This document shows positions 1 to 8,184 of a stretch of 64,000 nucleotides of DNA, piece after piece. How positions within the stretch are numbered: the first letter of the stretch is position 1; each line of letters begins with the position of its first letter. Origin of the DNA: Agromyces ramosus (GTDB lineage Bacteria > Actinomycetota > Actinomycetes > Actinomycetales > Microbacteriaceae). The stretch is taken from positions 372,001-436,000 of the forward strand of contig NZ_JAUSYY010000001.1 in NCBI RefSeq assembly GCF_030817175.1. Direction: 5' to 3'. The notes under the pieces are model-generated. The model had not been told where the DNA came from, did no database searches, and saw only the letters and a list, made by a program, of their open reading frames with translations. The position numbers and the translations under genes are program-made.

Positions 1-1278
1 ACGATGGTGGATGCCGCATTGCTCGACGGCACCGCCCATCGCGAGAGCCTCTTCGAGGCGTTCGCGCGGCGCCTGCCCGACGGGCGTCGCTACGGCGTGG
101 TCGCGGGCACGGGGCGCCTGCTCGAGCTCATCGAGCGGTTCCGCTTCGAGGAGTCAGAGCTCGACTGGCTGCGTGAGCACGAGGTCGTGCGACCTGCCAC
201 CCTCGACTGGCTCGCCGACTACCGGTTCACGGGCGACATCTGGGGCTACCGCGAGGGCGAGGCCTACTTCCCCGGCTCACCGCTGCTCACGATCCGGGCG
301 AGCTTCGCCGAGGCGGTTCTGCTCGAGACGGTCGTGCTCTCGACCCTCAACTACGACTCGTCGGTCGCGAGCGCGGCCGCGCGCATGGTGTCGGTCGCGC
401 TCGGCCGTCCCATCGCCGAGATGGGATCACGGCGCACGAGCGAGCATGCCGCCGTGGCCGCCGCGCGCGCCGCCTACATCGCGGGCTTCGATGCGACGTC
501 GAACCTCGAGGCGGGGCGCACCTGGGGCATCCCCACCATGGGCACCGCGGCGCACGCGTTCACCCTCCTGCACGACACCGAGGAGGACGCGTTCCGCGCA
601 CAGGTCGAGGCGTTCGGACCGAAGACCACCCTGCTCGTCGACACCTACGACATCGCGAAGGGTGTCGAACTCGCGGTGCGGGTGGCCGGACCGGAGCTGG
701 GGGCGGTGCGCATCGACTCGGGCGACCTGCCCACGGTCGTCGCGTCGGTTCGGGAACAACTCGACTCGCTCGGCGCGGTCGACACCCGCATCACCGTGAC
801 GAGCGACCTCGACGAGTTCACCATCGCGGGCCTCTCCGGCGCTCCCGTCGACTCATACGGCGTCGGCACGGCCGTCGTCACGGGATCGGGCTTCCCCGCC
901 GCGGGCATGGTCTACAAGCTCGTCGCCCGGCGCGACGACACCGGCGACTGGGTCGCCGTCGCGAAGGCCTCCACGCAGAAGGCGAGCGTCGGCGGGCGCA
1001 AGAACGCCGCACGGCGACTCGACACCACCCGCACGGCGCGTGAAGAGCTCGTCTTCGTCGGCGACGGCCCCGACGGCGAGGCCGAGTTCGAGGCGGGCAC
1101 GCAGTTGCGCCCGCTCCTGGTCCAGCTCATGGCTGGCGGCGACGCCGACCCCGCATTCCTCGGGCGCGCAGGCACGGAGGCCGCCAGGGCGCATCGGAGC
1201 GACACCATGCAGGAGCTGCCGATCGAGGCGTTCCGGCTGGGTCGCGGCGAACCGGTGATCCCGACGAGCTATCGCTGA
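1..1278 (+). CDS. pncB: Nicotinate phosphoribosyltransferase (5' end outside window)
   Basis: This enzyme makes nicotinate mononucleotide from nicotinate and PRPP in the NAD salvage (Preiss-Handler) pathway, in the cytoplasm. The frame is already open at base 1 and reads T-M-V-D-A, matching the family N-terminus (usually ...YELTMVDAAL...), so roughly 15-20 codons lie upstream and the ATG at base 4 is not the real start. Family features visible are GVVAGTGR near residue 35, the GSRRTSEHAA segment, MGTAAHAF with the candidate phosphorylatable histidine, LLVDTYD, and VRIDSGDL in the PRPP/phosphate site. About 425 residues are visible of an expected 440 or so. It ends at TGA 1276-1278. The AraC-type gene follows after 29 bases, but nothing shows that they work together. 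Confidence 0.95.
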   Translation, partial: TMVDAALLDGTAHRESLFEAFARRLPDGRRYGVVAGTGRLLELIERFRFEESELDWLREHEVVRPATLDWLADYRFTGDIWGYREGEAYFPGSPLLTIRASFAEAVLLETVVLSTLNYDSSVASAAARMVSVALGRPIAEMGSRRTSEHAAVAAARAAYIAGFDATSNLEAGRTWGIPTMGTAAHAFTLLHDTEEDAFRAQVEAFGPKTTLLVDTYDIAKGVELAVRVAGPELGAVRIDSGDLPTVVASVREQLDSLGAVDTRITVTSDLDEFTIAGLSGAPVDSYGVGTAVVTGSGFPAAGMVYKLVARRDDTGDWVAVAKASTQKASVGGRKNAARRLDTTRTAREELVFVGDGPDGEAEFEAGTQLRPLLVQLMAGGDADPAFLGRAGTEAARAHRSDTMQELPIEAFRLGRGEPVIPTSYR

Positions 1279-1307
1279 GCTCGCAAGACGAGCGGGCAGG
1301 GCCATCG

Positions 1308-2144
1308 ATGATCTTCCAGGAACGCGCGGCACCGCCGGAGTGGGCTCCATTCGTCACGCGTCTCTGGTATCTCGAGACACCACGCGTGCGCCGGTACGAG
1401 AAGATCCTGCCCCTCCCCTTCGTGCACCTCATCGTGAACCTGTCGGAGCCCTACCGGCTGGTCGACCCGCGTGGCCAAGCATCCGTCGTCGAAGACGCAT
1501 TCGTCTCCGGGATCCAGACCGAGTACCTCCTGATCGAGAGCCCGAGACTCATCCGCCACGTCGGCGTCGAGTTCACACCGCAGGGACTTCGCGCATTCAG
1601 CACGATCGCGCCGTCGGATGCCACCGGGCGCGTGCAGCCGGCGAGTGCGGCGCTGTCCGGCATCGCTCAGCTCACTCGGCGGCTTCGTCGACAGCCGACG
1701 CCCGACGCAGCTCTCGCGAGCCTCGAGGCGTTCCTGCACGAGCGCAGACGACCCGAATTGCAGGCCGACACACTTGTCACCGAGGTTCTGGCGGCCATGG
1801 CCGATCATCCCGACGAGCGGATCGGCGAGTTCGCCGTGCGGGCGGGAATCACCCACAAGACGGTGATCGCGCACTTCCGGGCGGCGTGCGGCATCACGCC
1901 GAAGGCGTTCGCGGAGGTGCTCCGATTCCACCGCTTCGTGACGGGGCTCCCGATCGGCGAGCACCTACCGGGGTGGGCGGACCTCGCTGCGACGTCGTGG
2001 TACTACGACCAGCCCCACGTCGTCCGCGCCTTCCGGCGCTTCAGCGGATACACGCCCGCCGAGTACGTGCGGCGGGTGACCGAGTTCGGCCCGGATGCCG
2101 CGAGCTTCGTGCCGCTCGACGAAGTGCCGCAGTCGCCGAGCTGA
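1308..2144 (+). CDS. AraC-family transcriptional regulator
   Basis: The protein has 278 residues: an N-terminal effector-like domain (about 1-150, of the kind often called DUF6597) and a C-terminal AraC/XylS DNA-binding domain (about 170-260). The C-terminal half shows the two helix-turn-helix units of the family: IGEFAVRAGITHKTVIAHFR, then a second unit with YYDQPHVVRAFRRFSGYTPAEYVR, the usual AraC ending. The N-terminal part (LPLPFVHLIVNLSEPY, VGVEFTPQGLRAF) resembles cupin-like sensor domains of this subfamily. Target and ligand cannot be told. No strong ribosome binding site precedes the ATG. Confidence 0.9.
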   Translation: MIFQERAAPPEWAPFVTRLWYLETPRVRRYEKILPLPFVHLIVNLSEPYRLVDPRGQASVVEDAFVSGIQTEYLLIESPRLIRHVGVEFTPQGLRAFSTIAPSDATGRVQPASAALSGIAQLTRRLRRQPTPDAALASLEAFLHERRRPELQADTLVTEVLAAMADHPDERIGEFAVRAGITHKTVIAHFRAACGITPKAFAEVLRFHRFVTGLPIGEHLPGWADLAATSWYYDQPHVVRAFRRFSGYTPAEYVRRVTEFGPDAASFVPLDEVPQSPS

Positions 2145-2167
2145 CCCTCCTGCCCGGGTGAAATTCG

Positions 2168-2173
2168 TACAAT
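2168..2173 (+). promoter_or_regulatory. Candidate -10 box for the DUF1761 gene
   Basis: TACAAT matches the actinobacterial sigma-A -10 (TANNNT) and lies 24 bases after the stop of the AraC gene. It would give a 5' leader of about 45-50 bases ending in a GGGAAGGGA ribosome binding site before ATG 2228. No convincing -35 is visible. Confidence 0.45.
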
Positions 2174-2227
2174 CGCCCCCACGTGAGACGGCGCTACCGT
2201 CGCTATCACGAGGGAAGGGAGCAGCCG

Positions 2228-2626
2228 ATGACCGTCGAGATCAACTGGTGGGGGGTCTTGCTCGCCGCACTCTCGGCCTTCGTCATCGGGGGCCTCTGGT
2301 ACTCGCTCCTGTTCGCACGCCCGTGGCAGCGTGCTGCCGGCGTGACCGACGAGCAGCTGAAGCGCGGCGTCGTGCGTGCATTCGCCGGGACGTTCCTGCT
2401 GTCATTCGTCATGGCGGCGACACTCGCCGCGTTCATCGGCCCGAACGGGGCGGCCTTCGGTGCGGCGGCGGGAGCGGCGGCCGGCGTGGCCTGGGTCGCC
2501 GCCGCGTTCGGTGTGACCTACCTGTTCGAGCGCCGGAGCTTGACCCTCTTCGCCATCAACGGCGGGTACAACGCCGTGACCTTCACCGTGATGGGCACCA
2601 TCGTGGGGGTTCTCCAAGCGGGCTGA
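2228..2626 (+). CDS. DUF1761 family membrane protein
   Basis: A 132-residue integral membrane protein of unknown function with about four hydrophobic segments. It opens with the family hallmark INWWGVLLAALSAFVIGGLWYS followed by LFARPWQ, and has a glycine/alanine-rich helix (FGAAAGAAAGVAWVAAAF) near residue 85. The ATG at 2228 is preferred over an in-frame ATG at 2183 because a strong Shine-Dalgarno (GGGAAGGGA, about 2212-2220) lies 7 bases before it and homologues start with M-x-V-x-I-N-W. Upstream codons read as a basic, non-conserved tail. It is probably a single-gene transcript. Confidence 0.85.
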   Translation: MTVEINWWGVLLAALSAFVIGGLWYSLLFARPWQRAAGVTDEQLKRGVVRAFAGTFLLSFVMAATLAAFIGPNGAAFGAAAGAAAGVAWVAAAFGVTYLFERRSLTLFAINGGYNAVTFTVMGTIVGVLQAG

Positions 2627-2652
2627 AGCTCATTGGGTCGGAACCCGCACGT

Positions 2653-2943
2653 TCACTCCTTGCGGAGGCGCTCGTAGATCTCCTTGCAGGTGGGGCACAC
2701 CGGGAACTTCTCGGGGTCGCGTCCGGGCGTCCACTTCTTGCCGCAGAGCGCGCGAACCGGCTTGCCGGTGACCGCCGATTCGAGGATCTGCTCCTTCTTC
2801 ACGTAGTGCGAGAAGCGCTCGTGGTCGCCGGGCTCGATGGCCTCCTCTTCGAGGAGCTTCTCGAGCTCGCGGTCGAGGACGGAGGTGCTGCCGCCGCCCG
2901 GGGCATCCGGGTCGGCGATGCTCACGCGCACGGAGGGATTCAT
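2653..2943 (-). CDS. DUF3039 family small protein
   Basis: A 96-residue actinobacterial protein of unknown function. The conserved part starts at STSVLDRELEKLLEEE and runs through RFSHYVKKEQILESAVTGKPVRALCGKKW to FPVCPTCKEIYERL at the C-terminus. The single Cys of ALCGKKW plus CPTC form a plausible zinc-binding knuckle. The ATG at 2943 is chosen because homologues have about 95-100 residues and because a -10 box sits 7 bases before this codon, implying a leaderless mRNA. A longer reading that starts near 3105 has no family similarity. It ends 27 bases after the convergent DUF1761 gene. Confidence 0.88.
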   Translation of the reverse strand: MNPSVRVSIADPDAPGGGSTSVLDRELEKLLEEEAIEPGDHERFSHYVKKEQILESAVTGKPVRALCGKKWTPGRDPEKFPVCPTCKEIYERLRKE

Positions 2944-2956
2944 GCGGTCGATTCTA
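2944..2956 (-). promoter_or_regulatory. Leaderless-type -10 before DUF3039
   Basis: On the minus strand TAGAAT (2956-2951) is followed by 7 bases and then the ATG at 2943. This spacing places the transcription start on or next to the A of the start codon. Confidence 0.6.
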
Positions 2957-2980
2957 CCCGCGGATGGCTCGTGGCCGGCG

Positions 2981-4555
2981 CTATGCCCGGAGGGCGGCGC
3001 CGAGGATCTCGGGCCCCCGGTGGTCGAACACGCGACCCCCGAGCCAGATGCCGGCGGCGAGCGTGATGAGCCCGAGGCCAACCCCGGAGGCGAACGACGC
3101 CACATGCCACGCGGGATCCACGAACAGCCCCAGCCACCCGAAGTAGAGGGCCGGCAGGGCGATGAGGAGCGAGCAGAACATCGTGATCGACTGCACGAGC
3201 GCGGTGACGCTGCCGGTCGACTGCGGCTGCTGGAACGGGCTGTCGCCCGGCTTCACTGCCGGGTACGGGAACCGTGCCGACGTCACCGAGCCGACCCCGA
3301 GGCCCGCCAGGAGCAGTGCGGTGCTCACGCCCACGATCGACGGCAGCAGTCGCCAATCGTTGAGCACGAACACCGTCACGGCGCTGCCGAGGCCGATCAC
3401 GAGCGCGCCCGCGATCAGCACGGGCACGAGGCGGCCCGCACGATCGGCGGCGCCGCGCACTCCCGACACCACGTGCAGCCAGACCGCGGTGGAGTCGTAG
3501 GCGGTGTCGTTGTGCAGGCTCCAGCCGAGGAAGAGACACATGAGCGGCACCGGAATGAGCCCCACGTAGAGATCGGGAACACCGGCGAGCGAAAGCGGCA
3601 CGATCACGAGCACCGGCACGATCGGCACCATCACGAGCGAGACCCAGTACCGCGCGTCGCGGAACCAGTAGGTCAAGCTGCGCGCCGCGACGGCACCGGT
3701 GGCACCGTGCGGCATGCGGTCGAACCAGCCGAGTCCGCGATAGCTCTTGCCGGATGCCTCGCGGCCGGGCGTCACGAGCATCTTGGCGACGAGCGCCTGC
3801 CAAGCGAGCCACACGACAGCGAGCGTCGCGAGGGCGAGCAGGAGCTTCAGGATCGCCGGACCCACCTCGCCGGATGCCGCATCGCCCGGCACCGCGAACG
3901 CCGCCCCGAACGGGGTCCAGCCGAGCACGCCGGCGATCGACTCCAGCACCGCGAGTCCTGACGTCGCCCAGTCGACCGACACGAGCACCACCACGAGCGG
4001 TGACACCATCACGATGAGCAGCAGACCGAGGACGCCCGTGAGTTCCCTGGCGCGGCGGGTCGAGAGCAGGAACGAGGCGATCGCCGTCGACACACGGGCG
4101 AGCAGCAGGCATGTCGCGAAGGCGAGCACCGCCGTGATCACGGCGAGGAGCGTGACGCCGGGGTCGCGCGACCAGGTCACGACGGTGCCGAGCAGCACGA
4201 TGGCGAGCACGAGCGCGGGAATCCCGATCGTCGCCGCGACAGCCAGACTGAATGCGAGCGTACGGTCGGGCAGGCCGAAGAGGGCGAACCGGCGCGGGTC
4301 CATGGTGTCGTCGACGCCGAAGATCAGCGGCACGACGATGAAGCCGACGACCGTCGCCGAGCCGGCCACGATGAATGCATCACGGATGACCTCGACGTCA
4401 TCGACGAACCGCAGGCCCACGAGCGTCGTGAACAGGACTGCTGCGAATCCGAGCCCGTAGACGAGTCCGATGAGGATGCCGACGACCTGCCAGGGGCTTC
4501 GCCGGAAGATGTTGCCGAGCAGTCGCAGCTTCAGTCGGAGAAACTGTGCTGTCAT
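2981..4555 (-). CDS. ABC exporter permease (large multi-span)
   Basis: A 524-residue membrane protein and the likely partner of the ABC ATPase encoded just upstream on the same strand (4817-6535). It begins MTAQFLRLKLRLLGNIFRRS, a positively charged N-terminus typical of this actinobacterial permease group, and has about twelve hydrophobic stretches with repeated G/A/V/L-rich helices. The substrate is unknown. An alternative ATG 18 codons upstream (4609) and a longer frame to 4699 exist. I chose 4555 because the family-like start is there, but the 261-base spacer to the ATPase gene and the lack of a clean ribosome binding site leave the start uncertain. Confidence 0.75.
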   Translation of the reverse strand: MTAQFLRLKLRLLGNIFRRSPWQVVGILIGLVYGLGFAAVLFTTLVGLRFVDDVEVIRDAFIVAGSATVVGFIVVPLIFGVDDTMDPRRFALFGLPDRTLAFSLAVAATIGIPALVLAIVLLGTVVTWSRDPGVTLLAVITAVLAFATCLLLARVSTAIASFLLSTRRARELTGVLGLLLIVMVSPLVVVLVSVDWATSGLAVLESIAGVLGWTPFGAAFAVPGDAASGEVGPAILKLLLALATLAVVWLAWQALVAKMLVTPGREASGKSYRGLGWFDRMPHGATGAVAARSLTYWFRDARYWVSLVMVPIVPVLVIVPLSLAGVPDLYVGLIPVPLMCLFLGWSLHNDTAYDSTAVWLHVVSGVRGAADRAGRLVPVLIAGALVIGLGSAVTVFVLNDWRLLPSIVGVSTALLLAGLGVGSVTSARFPYPAVKPGDSPFQQPQSTGSVTALVQSITMFCSLLIALPALYFGWLGLFVDPAWHVASFASGVGLGLITLAAGIWLGGRVFDHRGPEILGAALRA

Positions 4556-4816
4556 TCCCCGACTCACCAGTGTTTTACTTGGCTGTTCGGTCAGTGTCGC
4601 TTGTGTCATCCCCGCGAAACCCCGTGCTCCCTCGTTGCCGTGCTTCGAGCCTACTTCGTCGCACGCCGGCTCGCGTGTTTCCTCCGGATGCCCCGTCACC
4701 GCCCCGAGGCTCGGGCCTGTGGCGATCCGACGCCCGGCGATGGGTGCGCGACCGGCAGTGACGCGCGTGCGGTGGTCGCGGCCGACGACCCGGGTGAGTT
4801 CAGGAAACGGGTGCGC

Positions 4817-6535
4817 TCAGTCGGAGAAGCTGTGCAGCCACTCCATGCCCTCGGCGGCCTTGCGGCCACCCGCGAGCTCGACGAAGCGATCTTCGAGGCT
4901 CTGTCCGGCGCGAACCTCGTCGAGCGTGCCGGCCGCGAGCACTCGCCCGGCGACGACGATGGCCGCGGAGTCGCAGACGCGTTCGATGAGGTCCATGCCG
5001 TGGCTCGACAGCACGACGGTGCCGCCGCCGGCGACGTAGCGTTCGAGGATCTCGGTGAGGTTCGCCGCCGAGACGGGATCGACGGACTCGAAGGGCTCGT
5101 CGAGCACGAGCAGTCGCGGCGAGTGGATCATCGCGCACGCGAGCGCGATCTTCTTCGTCATGCCGGCGGAGTAGTCGGCGACGAGGCGGTCGACCGCATC
5201 GTCGAGGCCGAAGGCGCCGATCAGGTCGGCACTGCGCTCGCGCACCGTTCGACTGTCGAGCCCGCGGAGCACGCCCGAGTAGTAGAGCAGCTGGGCGCCG
5301 GTGAGCCGGTCGAACAGGCGGAGACGGTCGGGCAGCACGCCCGTCGCGCGCTTGGCGGCGCGGCGATCGGCCCACGCGTCGATGTTGTTGATGCGCACGG
5401 TGCCCGCGTCGGGTCGCAGCAGGCCGGTGACCATCGAGAGCGTCGTGGTCTTGCCCGCACCGTTCGGTCCGACGATGCCGAAGAACGAGCCGGCGCGCAC
5501 GTCGAGGGTGATGCCGTCGACCGCGGTGTTCGCGCCGAATCGCTTCACGAGACCCTCGATGGCGAGCACCCTGGGCGCGTCAGCCGGCGGCGCCACGCGT
5601 GCGACGCGAAGCGTTCGCTTCTTTCGGCTGGCTGCTTTCTTGGGCACGGCGATGACCGCGACGGCCTGCTGACCGGTACCGGATGCCTCGGCCGGCGCCT
5701 CGCGGGCGGCGGCGGACGGGTCATCGGGGGTGACGCTCTCGGGCGCCGCGGGCGTTTCAGGCGCCGCGGGCGTCTCGGCCTCGACCTCGGGCGCGTCGGC
5801 CACGACTGCGGCGACCACTGCGGCTTCGACGGCGGCCGACGGACGGCGCGGTGCGCGCTCCGTCGTCTCCTCATCGATCTCGGATGCGTGCGCGACCTGT
5901 GGTTCGGAGGGCTCCGCGGCGACCGGAGGCTCTGAGATCGCTGCCGCCAGCACCTCGGTCGCCGGCTTACGGGGCGCGCGCTCCACCTCGGTGGTCTCGG
6001 TGGTGAGCGACGCCGCCACACGCTGCGCCTGGCGCTGCGCGCTCGCAGCGGCAGCCGCACGGCTGCGTGACGTCGACGTGCTCGCAGCGCCCGTGGTGGA
6101 AGACGAGCGCGTCGCGCGGGTCGCCTTCGCGGCCTCGCCACGCGCGGTGGCGGCTTCCGCCGAGGCGGCCCGGGACGCGGCAGTGCGCTTCGAGGCAGCG
6201 GGCGGCTTCGTGTCACCGTCTGACGCTGCGGCGTCGGCGGATGCCGACGTCTTGCGTGCCGTCGTCTTCGAGGCGGCCGGCTTCGCGGCGCCGGTTTTGG
6301 CCGCCGAGGTCTTCGCCGCTGGGGTCTTCGCGGCAGCGCTCTTCGCCGACGCGGAGTTGGCCGCAGCCGACTTCGCGGTCGCGGGCTTCGCCGCGCCCGA
6401 CTTCGCCGCGGCGGGCTTCACGCGGCTCGACGATGGCGCTGCCGAGCCCGAAGGGGATGCCCGCTTCGCAGACGCCCCCGTGTCGGTGCCTTCAGCAGCT
6501 TCGTCGTCGTGTTCTGAGCGCGAAACGGAAGTCAC
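4817..6535 (-). CDS. ABC transporter ATPase with Ala/Lys-repeat N-terminal extension
   Basis: The last 250 residues of this 572-residue protein form a normal ABC ATPase: VLAIEGLVKRFG from residue 323, Walker A GPNGAGKTTT at 356-365, signature YSAGMTKK in place of LSGGQ, Walker B LLVLDEPFES, and the switch histidine in VVLSSHGMD. The first 320 residues are low complexity. Residues 41-95 are eleven tandem pentapeptides of the form [P/S/T]-x-A-A-K, and then come Ala/Arg/Ser-rich and Ala/Glu/Pro-rich stretches with no predicted fold. No ATG lies near the ATPase boundary, and a leaderless-type promoter fits the GTG at 6535, so I infer the extension is translated. It presumably energises the permease at 2981-4555. 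Confidence 0.85.
   Translation of the reverse strand: MTSVSRSEHDDEAAEGTDTGASAKRASPSGSAAPSSSRVKPAAAKSGAAKPATAKSAAANSASAKSAAAKTPAAKTSAAKTGAAKPAASKTTARKTSASADAAASDGDTKPPAASKRTAASRAASAEAATARGEAAKATRATRSSSTTGAASTSTSRSRAAAAASAQRQAQRVAASLTTETTEVERAPRKPATEVLAAAISEPPVAAEPSEPQVAHASEIDEETTERAPRRPSAAVEAAVVAAVVADAPEVEAETPAAPETPAAPESVTPDDPSAAAREAPAEASGTGQQAVAVIAVPKKAASRKKRTLRVARVAPPADAPRVLAIEGLVKRFGANTAVDGITLDVRAGSFFGIVGPNGAGKTTTLSMVTGLLRPDAGTVRINNIDAWADRRAAKRATGVLPDRLRLFDRLTGAQLLYYSGVLRGLDSRTVRERSADLIGAFGLDDAVDRLVADYSAGMTKKIALACAMIHSPRLLVLDEPFESVDPVSAANLTEILERYVAGGGTVVLSSHGMDLIERVCDSAAIVVAGRVLAAGTLDEVRAGQSLEDRFVELAGGRKAAEGMEWLHSFSD
6251..6415 (-). repeat. Eleven tandem 15-base units encoding [PST]xAAK pentapeptides
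   Basis: Within the ABC ATPase gene the minus strand encodes eleven back-to-back pentapeptides, residues 41-95, each ending in Lys except one ending in Asn. Examples are PAAAK, SGAAK, SAAAK, TPAAK, TSAAK and TGAAK. The DNA copies are similar but not identical, so the peptide rather than the DNA appears to be conserved. Confidence 0.85.
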
Positions 6536-6547
6536 CCAGACAACCTA
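6536..6547 (-). promoter_or_regulatory. Leaderless-type -10 before the ABC ATPase
   Basis: TAGGTT (6547-6542, minus strand) lies exactly 6 bases before GTG 6535. It supports the long N-terminal form of the ATPase and a leaderless mRNA. Confidence 0.55.
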
Positions 6548-6794
6548 CCAATGTCGCCGGCTCGAGCGCTCGCCCGCACCGTCGCGGAATGGTCCACAAG
6601 CTGAGGATCTCCTGAGTGTCGCATCACGATCCCGCTACGACCTCTGTCAAGCCTTGGTCGCTCACAGGGGCGTCCCGATATCCTGAGGAACGGCATAACG
6701 GCGTGTCCATACGTGAACTTCCGGTGATACGGCGGCGAACTCTCGGCGACGAGAGCGGCGCCCCGGGGTCATCCGCACCACCAAAGGAGATGCA

Positions 6795-7487
6795 GTGAAC
6801 ACCCAGATCGTGATTCTCGCGGCCGGCATGGGGAGCCGGCTCGGGCGATCCCTTCCCAAGCCCCTCACCGAGCTCAGCGACGGCCGCACCATCATGCGGC
6901 AGCAGTTCGACAACATCGAGCACGCCTTCGGTGCGAACGCGAGCGTGACGATCGTCGTCGGGTACAAGCTCGAGCACATCATCGAGGCGTTCCCGCAGGC
7001 GTCCTTCGTCTACAACGAAGAGTACGACCAGACGAACACCTCGAAGAGCCTCATGCGCGCCCTCCAGGCCTCGCAGCCGGGCGGCGTGCTGTGGATGAAC
7101 GGCGACGTCGTGTTCGACCCGCGCATCCTCGACCGCGCCCTGCCCTTCATCGCGCGCGACCAGTCCTTCGTCACCGTCAACACCTCGAAGGTGTCCGACG
7201 AAGAGGTGAAGTACACGACCACCGCCGAGGGCTACATCAAAGAGCTCTCCAAGACCGTCCGGGGCGGTCTCGGCGAGGCCGTCGGCATCAACTACATCTC
7301 GAGCCGCGACAAGGCGACCCTGCTCGGTCACCTCGCCCGTGTCGGCGATCAAGACTATTTCGAGCGCGGCATCGAGCTCGCCATCGAGAAGAACGGCCTG
7401 CTCGTCGAGCCGATGGACATCTCCGACCTCTACGCGGTCGAGATCGACTTCGCCGAAGACCTGGAGCGTGCGAACCACTTCGTGTGA
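6795..7487 (+). CDS. Sugar/choline-phosphate nucleotidyltransferase (LicC-like)
   Basis: A 230-residue nucleotidyltransferase with the GT-A-like fold of enzymes that load CTP or UTP onto a phosphorylated alcohol or sugar. The nucleotide-binding loop is LAAGMGSRLGR (residues 8-18), followed by the lysine-containing SLPKPLTEL. The metal-binding Asp is in WMNGDVVFD, and YDQTNTSKSLMRAL matches the phosphocholine cytidylyltransferase subgroup. The start is GTG with a strong AAAGGAG 5 bases upstream. The 259-base divergent spacer before it contains no other gene. A TATCCT near 6679 is a weak -10 candidate. Context suggests it makes a CDP-activated alcohol for the wall-polymer genes downstream. The exact substrate is unproven. 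Confidence 0.8.
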   Translation: MNTQIVILAAGMGSRLGRSLPKPLTELSDGRTIMRQQFDNIEHAFGANASVTIVVGYKLEHIIEAFPQASFVYNEEYDQTNTSKSLMRALQASQPGGVLWMNGDVVFDPRILDRALPFIARDQSFVTVNTSKVSDEEVKYTTTAEGYIKELSKTVRGGLGEAVGINYISSRDKATLLGHLARVGDQDYFERGIELAIEKNGLLVEPMDISDLYAVEIDFAEDLERANHFV

Positions 7488-7517
7488 CCTGCACCACAGC
7501 AACTCAGCACCACAGCA

Positions 7518-7554
7518 AGCAGAGCGGATGCCCCCGGGGGGCATCCGCTCTGCT
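7518..7554. terminator. Perfect 18-base inverted repeat, bidirectional terminator
   Basis: Bases 7518-7535 and 7537-7554 are exact reverse complements around one central base, giving a very stable G+C-rich hairpin between two convergent genes (ends at 7487 and 7564). Each arm carries the over-represented word CGGATGCC. There is no clear T-tract, as is usual for high-G+C actinobacteria. Confidence 0.8.
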
Positions 7555-7563
7555 CGTTCACGT

Positions 7564-8103
7564 TCAGCCGACGCTTCTCGCGACTCCGGCACGGGTCAGC
7601 CGCGCCGCGATGACGCGGCCGACCCAGGTGAAGAGCACGGGGCTGCCGGCGTAGAGGGGCAGCGCGATCGCCCACGCCCACCAGGCGAAGTGCTCGCCGC
7701 CGATCACGACGAACACGCCGGCGGCGATGACCACTCCTGCGGCGATGGCGGCGACGTAGTAGAGCCAGGTGTCCCAGCGCCGGTAGCGCGTCACGAGGAA
7801 CGGCAGTTCGAGGAGGGCGCCGACGAGGAGCCCGGTGCCGATGAAGCGCGGCAGCCAGTGCGGTGCGAACGCGGCGCCGACGAGCCCCGCGATGAGCCCG
7901 GTGAGCACGGCCACGCCCGGACGCTTGAGCAGCGCGAGCGCGATGACGCTCGGGAGGAAGTGGCTGCCGATCGTGATGCCGTAGAACATGGGCCCGACAG
8001 CGGCCATGAACAACGCGAAGTACCCGGATGCCGCCGCGACCACTCCCCCGCCGACACCGATCGCCGCGCAGCTCAGGATGACGCGAGTGCTGGTGCGGTG
8101 CAC
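7564..8103 (-). CDS. Putative ECF transporter S component (YkoE-like)
   Basis: A 179-residue integral membrane protein with five or six helices. The segment YGITIGSHFLPSVIALALLK followed by RPGVAVLTGLIAGLVGAA resembles the conserved region of YkoE-type substrate-binding subunits of energy-coupling-factor transporters (aromatic helix, then R-K-P-G-A/V-A). These import vitamins such as thiamine or its HMP moiety. No ECF ATPase or T component is adjacent, so it would have to share a module encoded elsewhere. The GTG start has a GGAGGGAG ribosome binding site, and a TAGGTT -10 candidate lies about 45 bases upstream. No TPP riboswitch fits in that short leader. Assignment to the family is moderate, and the substrate is unknown. 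Confidence 0.6.
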   Translation of the reverse strand: MHRTSTRVILSCAAIGVGGGVVAAASGYFALFMAAVGPMFYGITIGSHFLPSVIALALLKRPGVAVLTGLIAGLVGAAFAPHWLPRFIGTGLLVGALLELPFLVTRYRRWDTWLYYVAAIAAGVVIAAGVFVVIGGEHFAWWAWAIALPLYAGSPVLFTWVGRVIAARLTRAGVARSVG

Positions 8104-8184
8104 GGTGCTCCCTCCGGCGGCTCGGCACGCGCCGTGGCCCTCGCATCAAACCTACCGCCGCGCGCATCTACGATGAGAGGCGTG

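Noticed and set aside
6251..6415. Regular 15-base repeats as a possible CRISPR-like or satellite array
   Set aside because: Units are in frame, back to back with no spacers, and code for a regular peptide. No cas genes are present.
8104..8184. TPP or other riboswitch upstream of the ECF-like gene
   Set aside because: The 81-base divergent spacer is too short, shared with the exporter promoter, and shows no THI-box-like conserved words.
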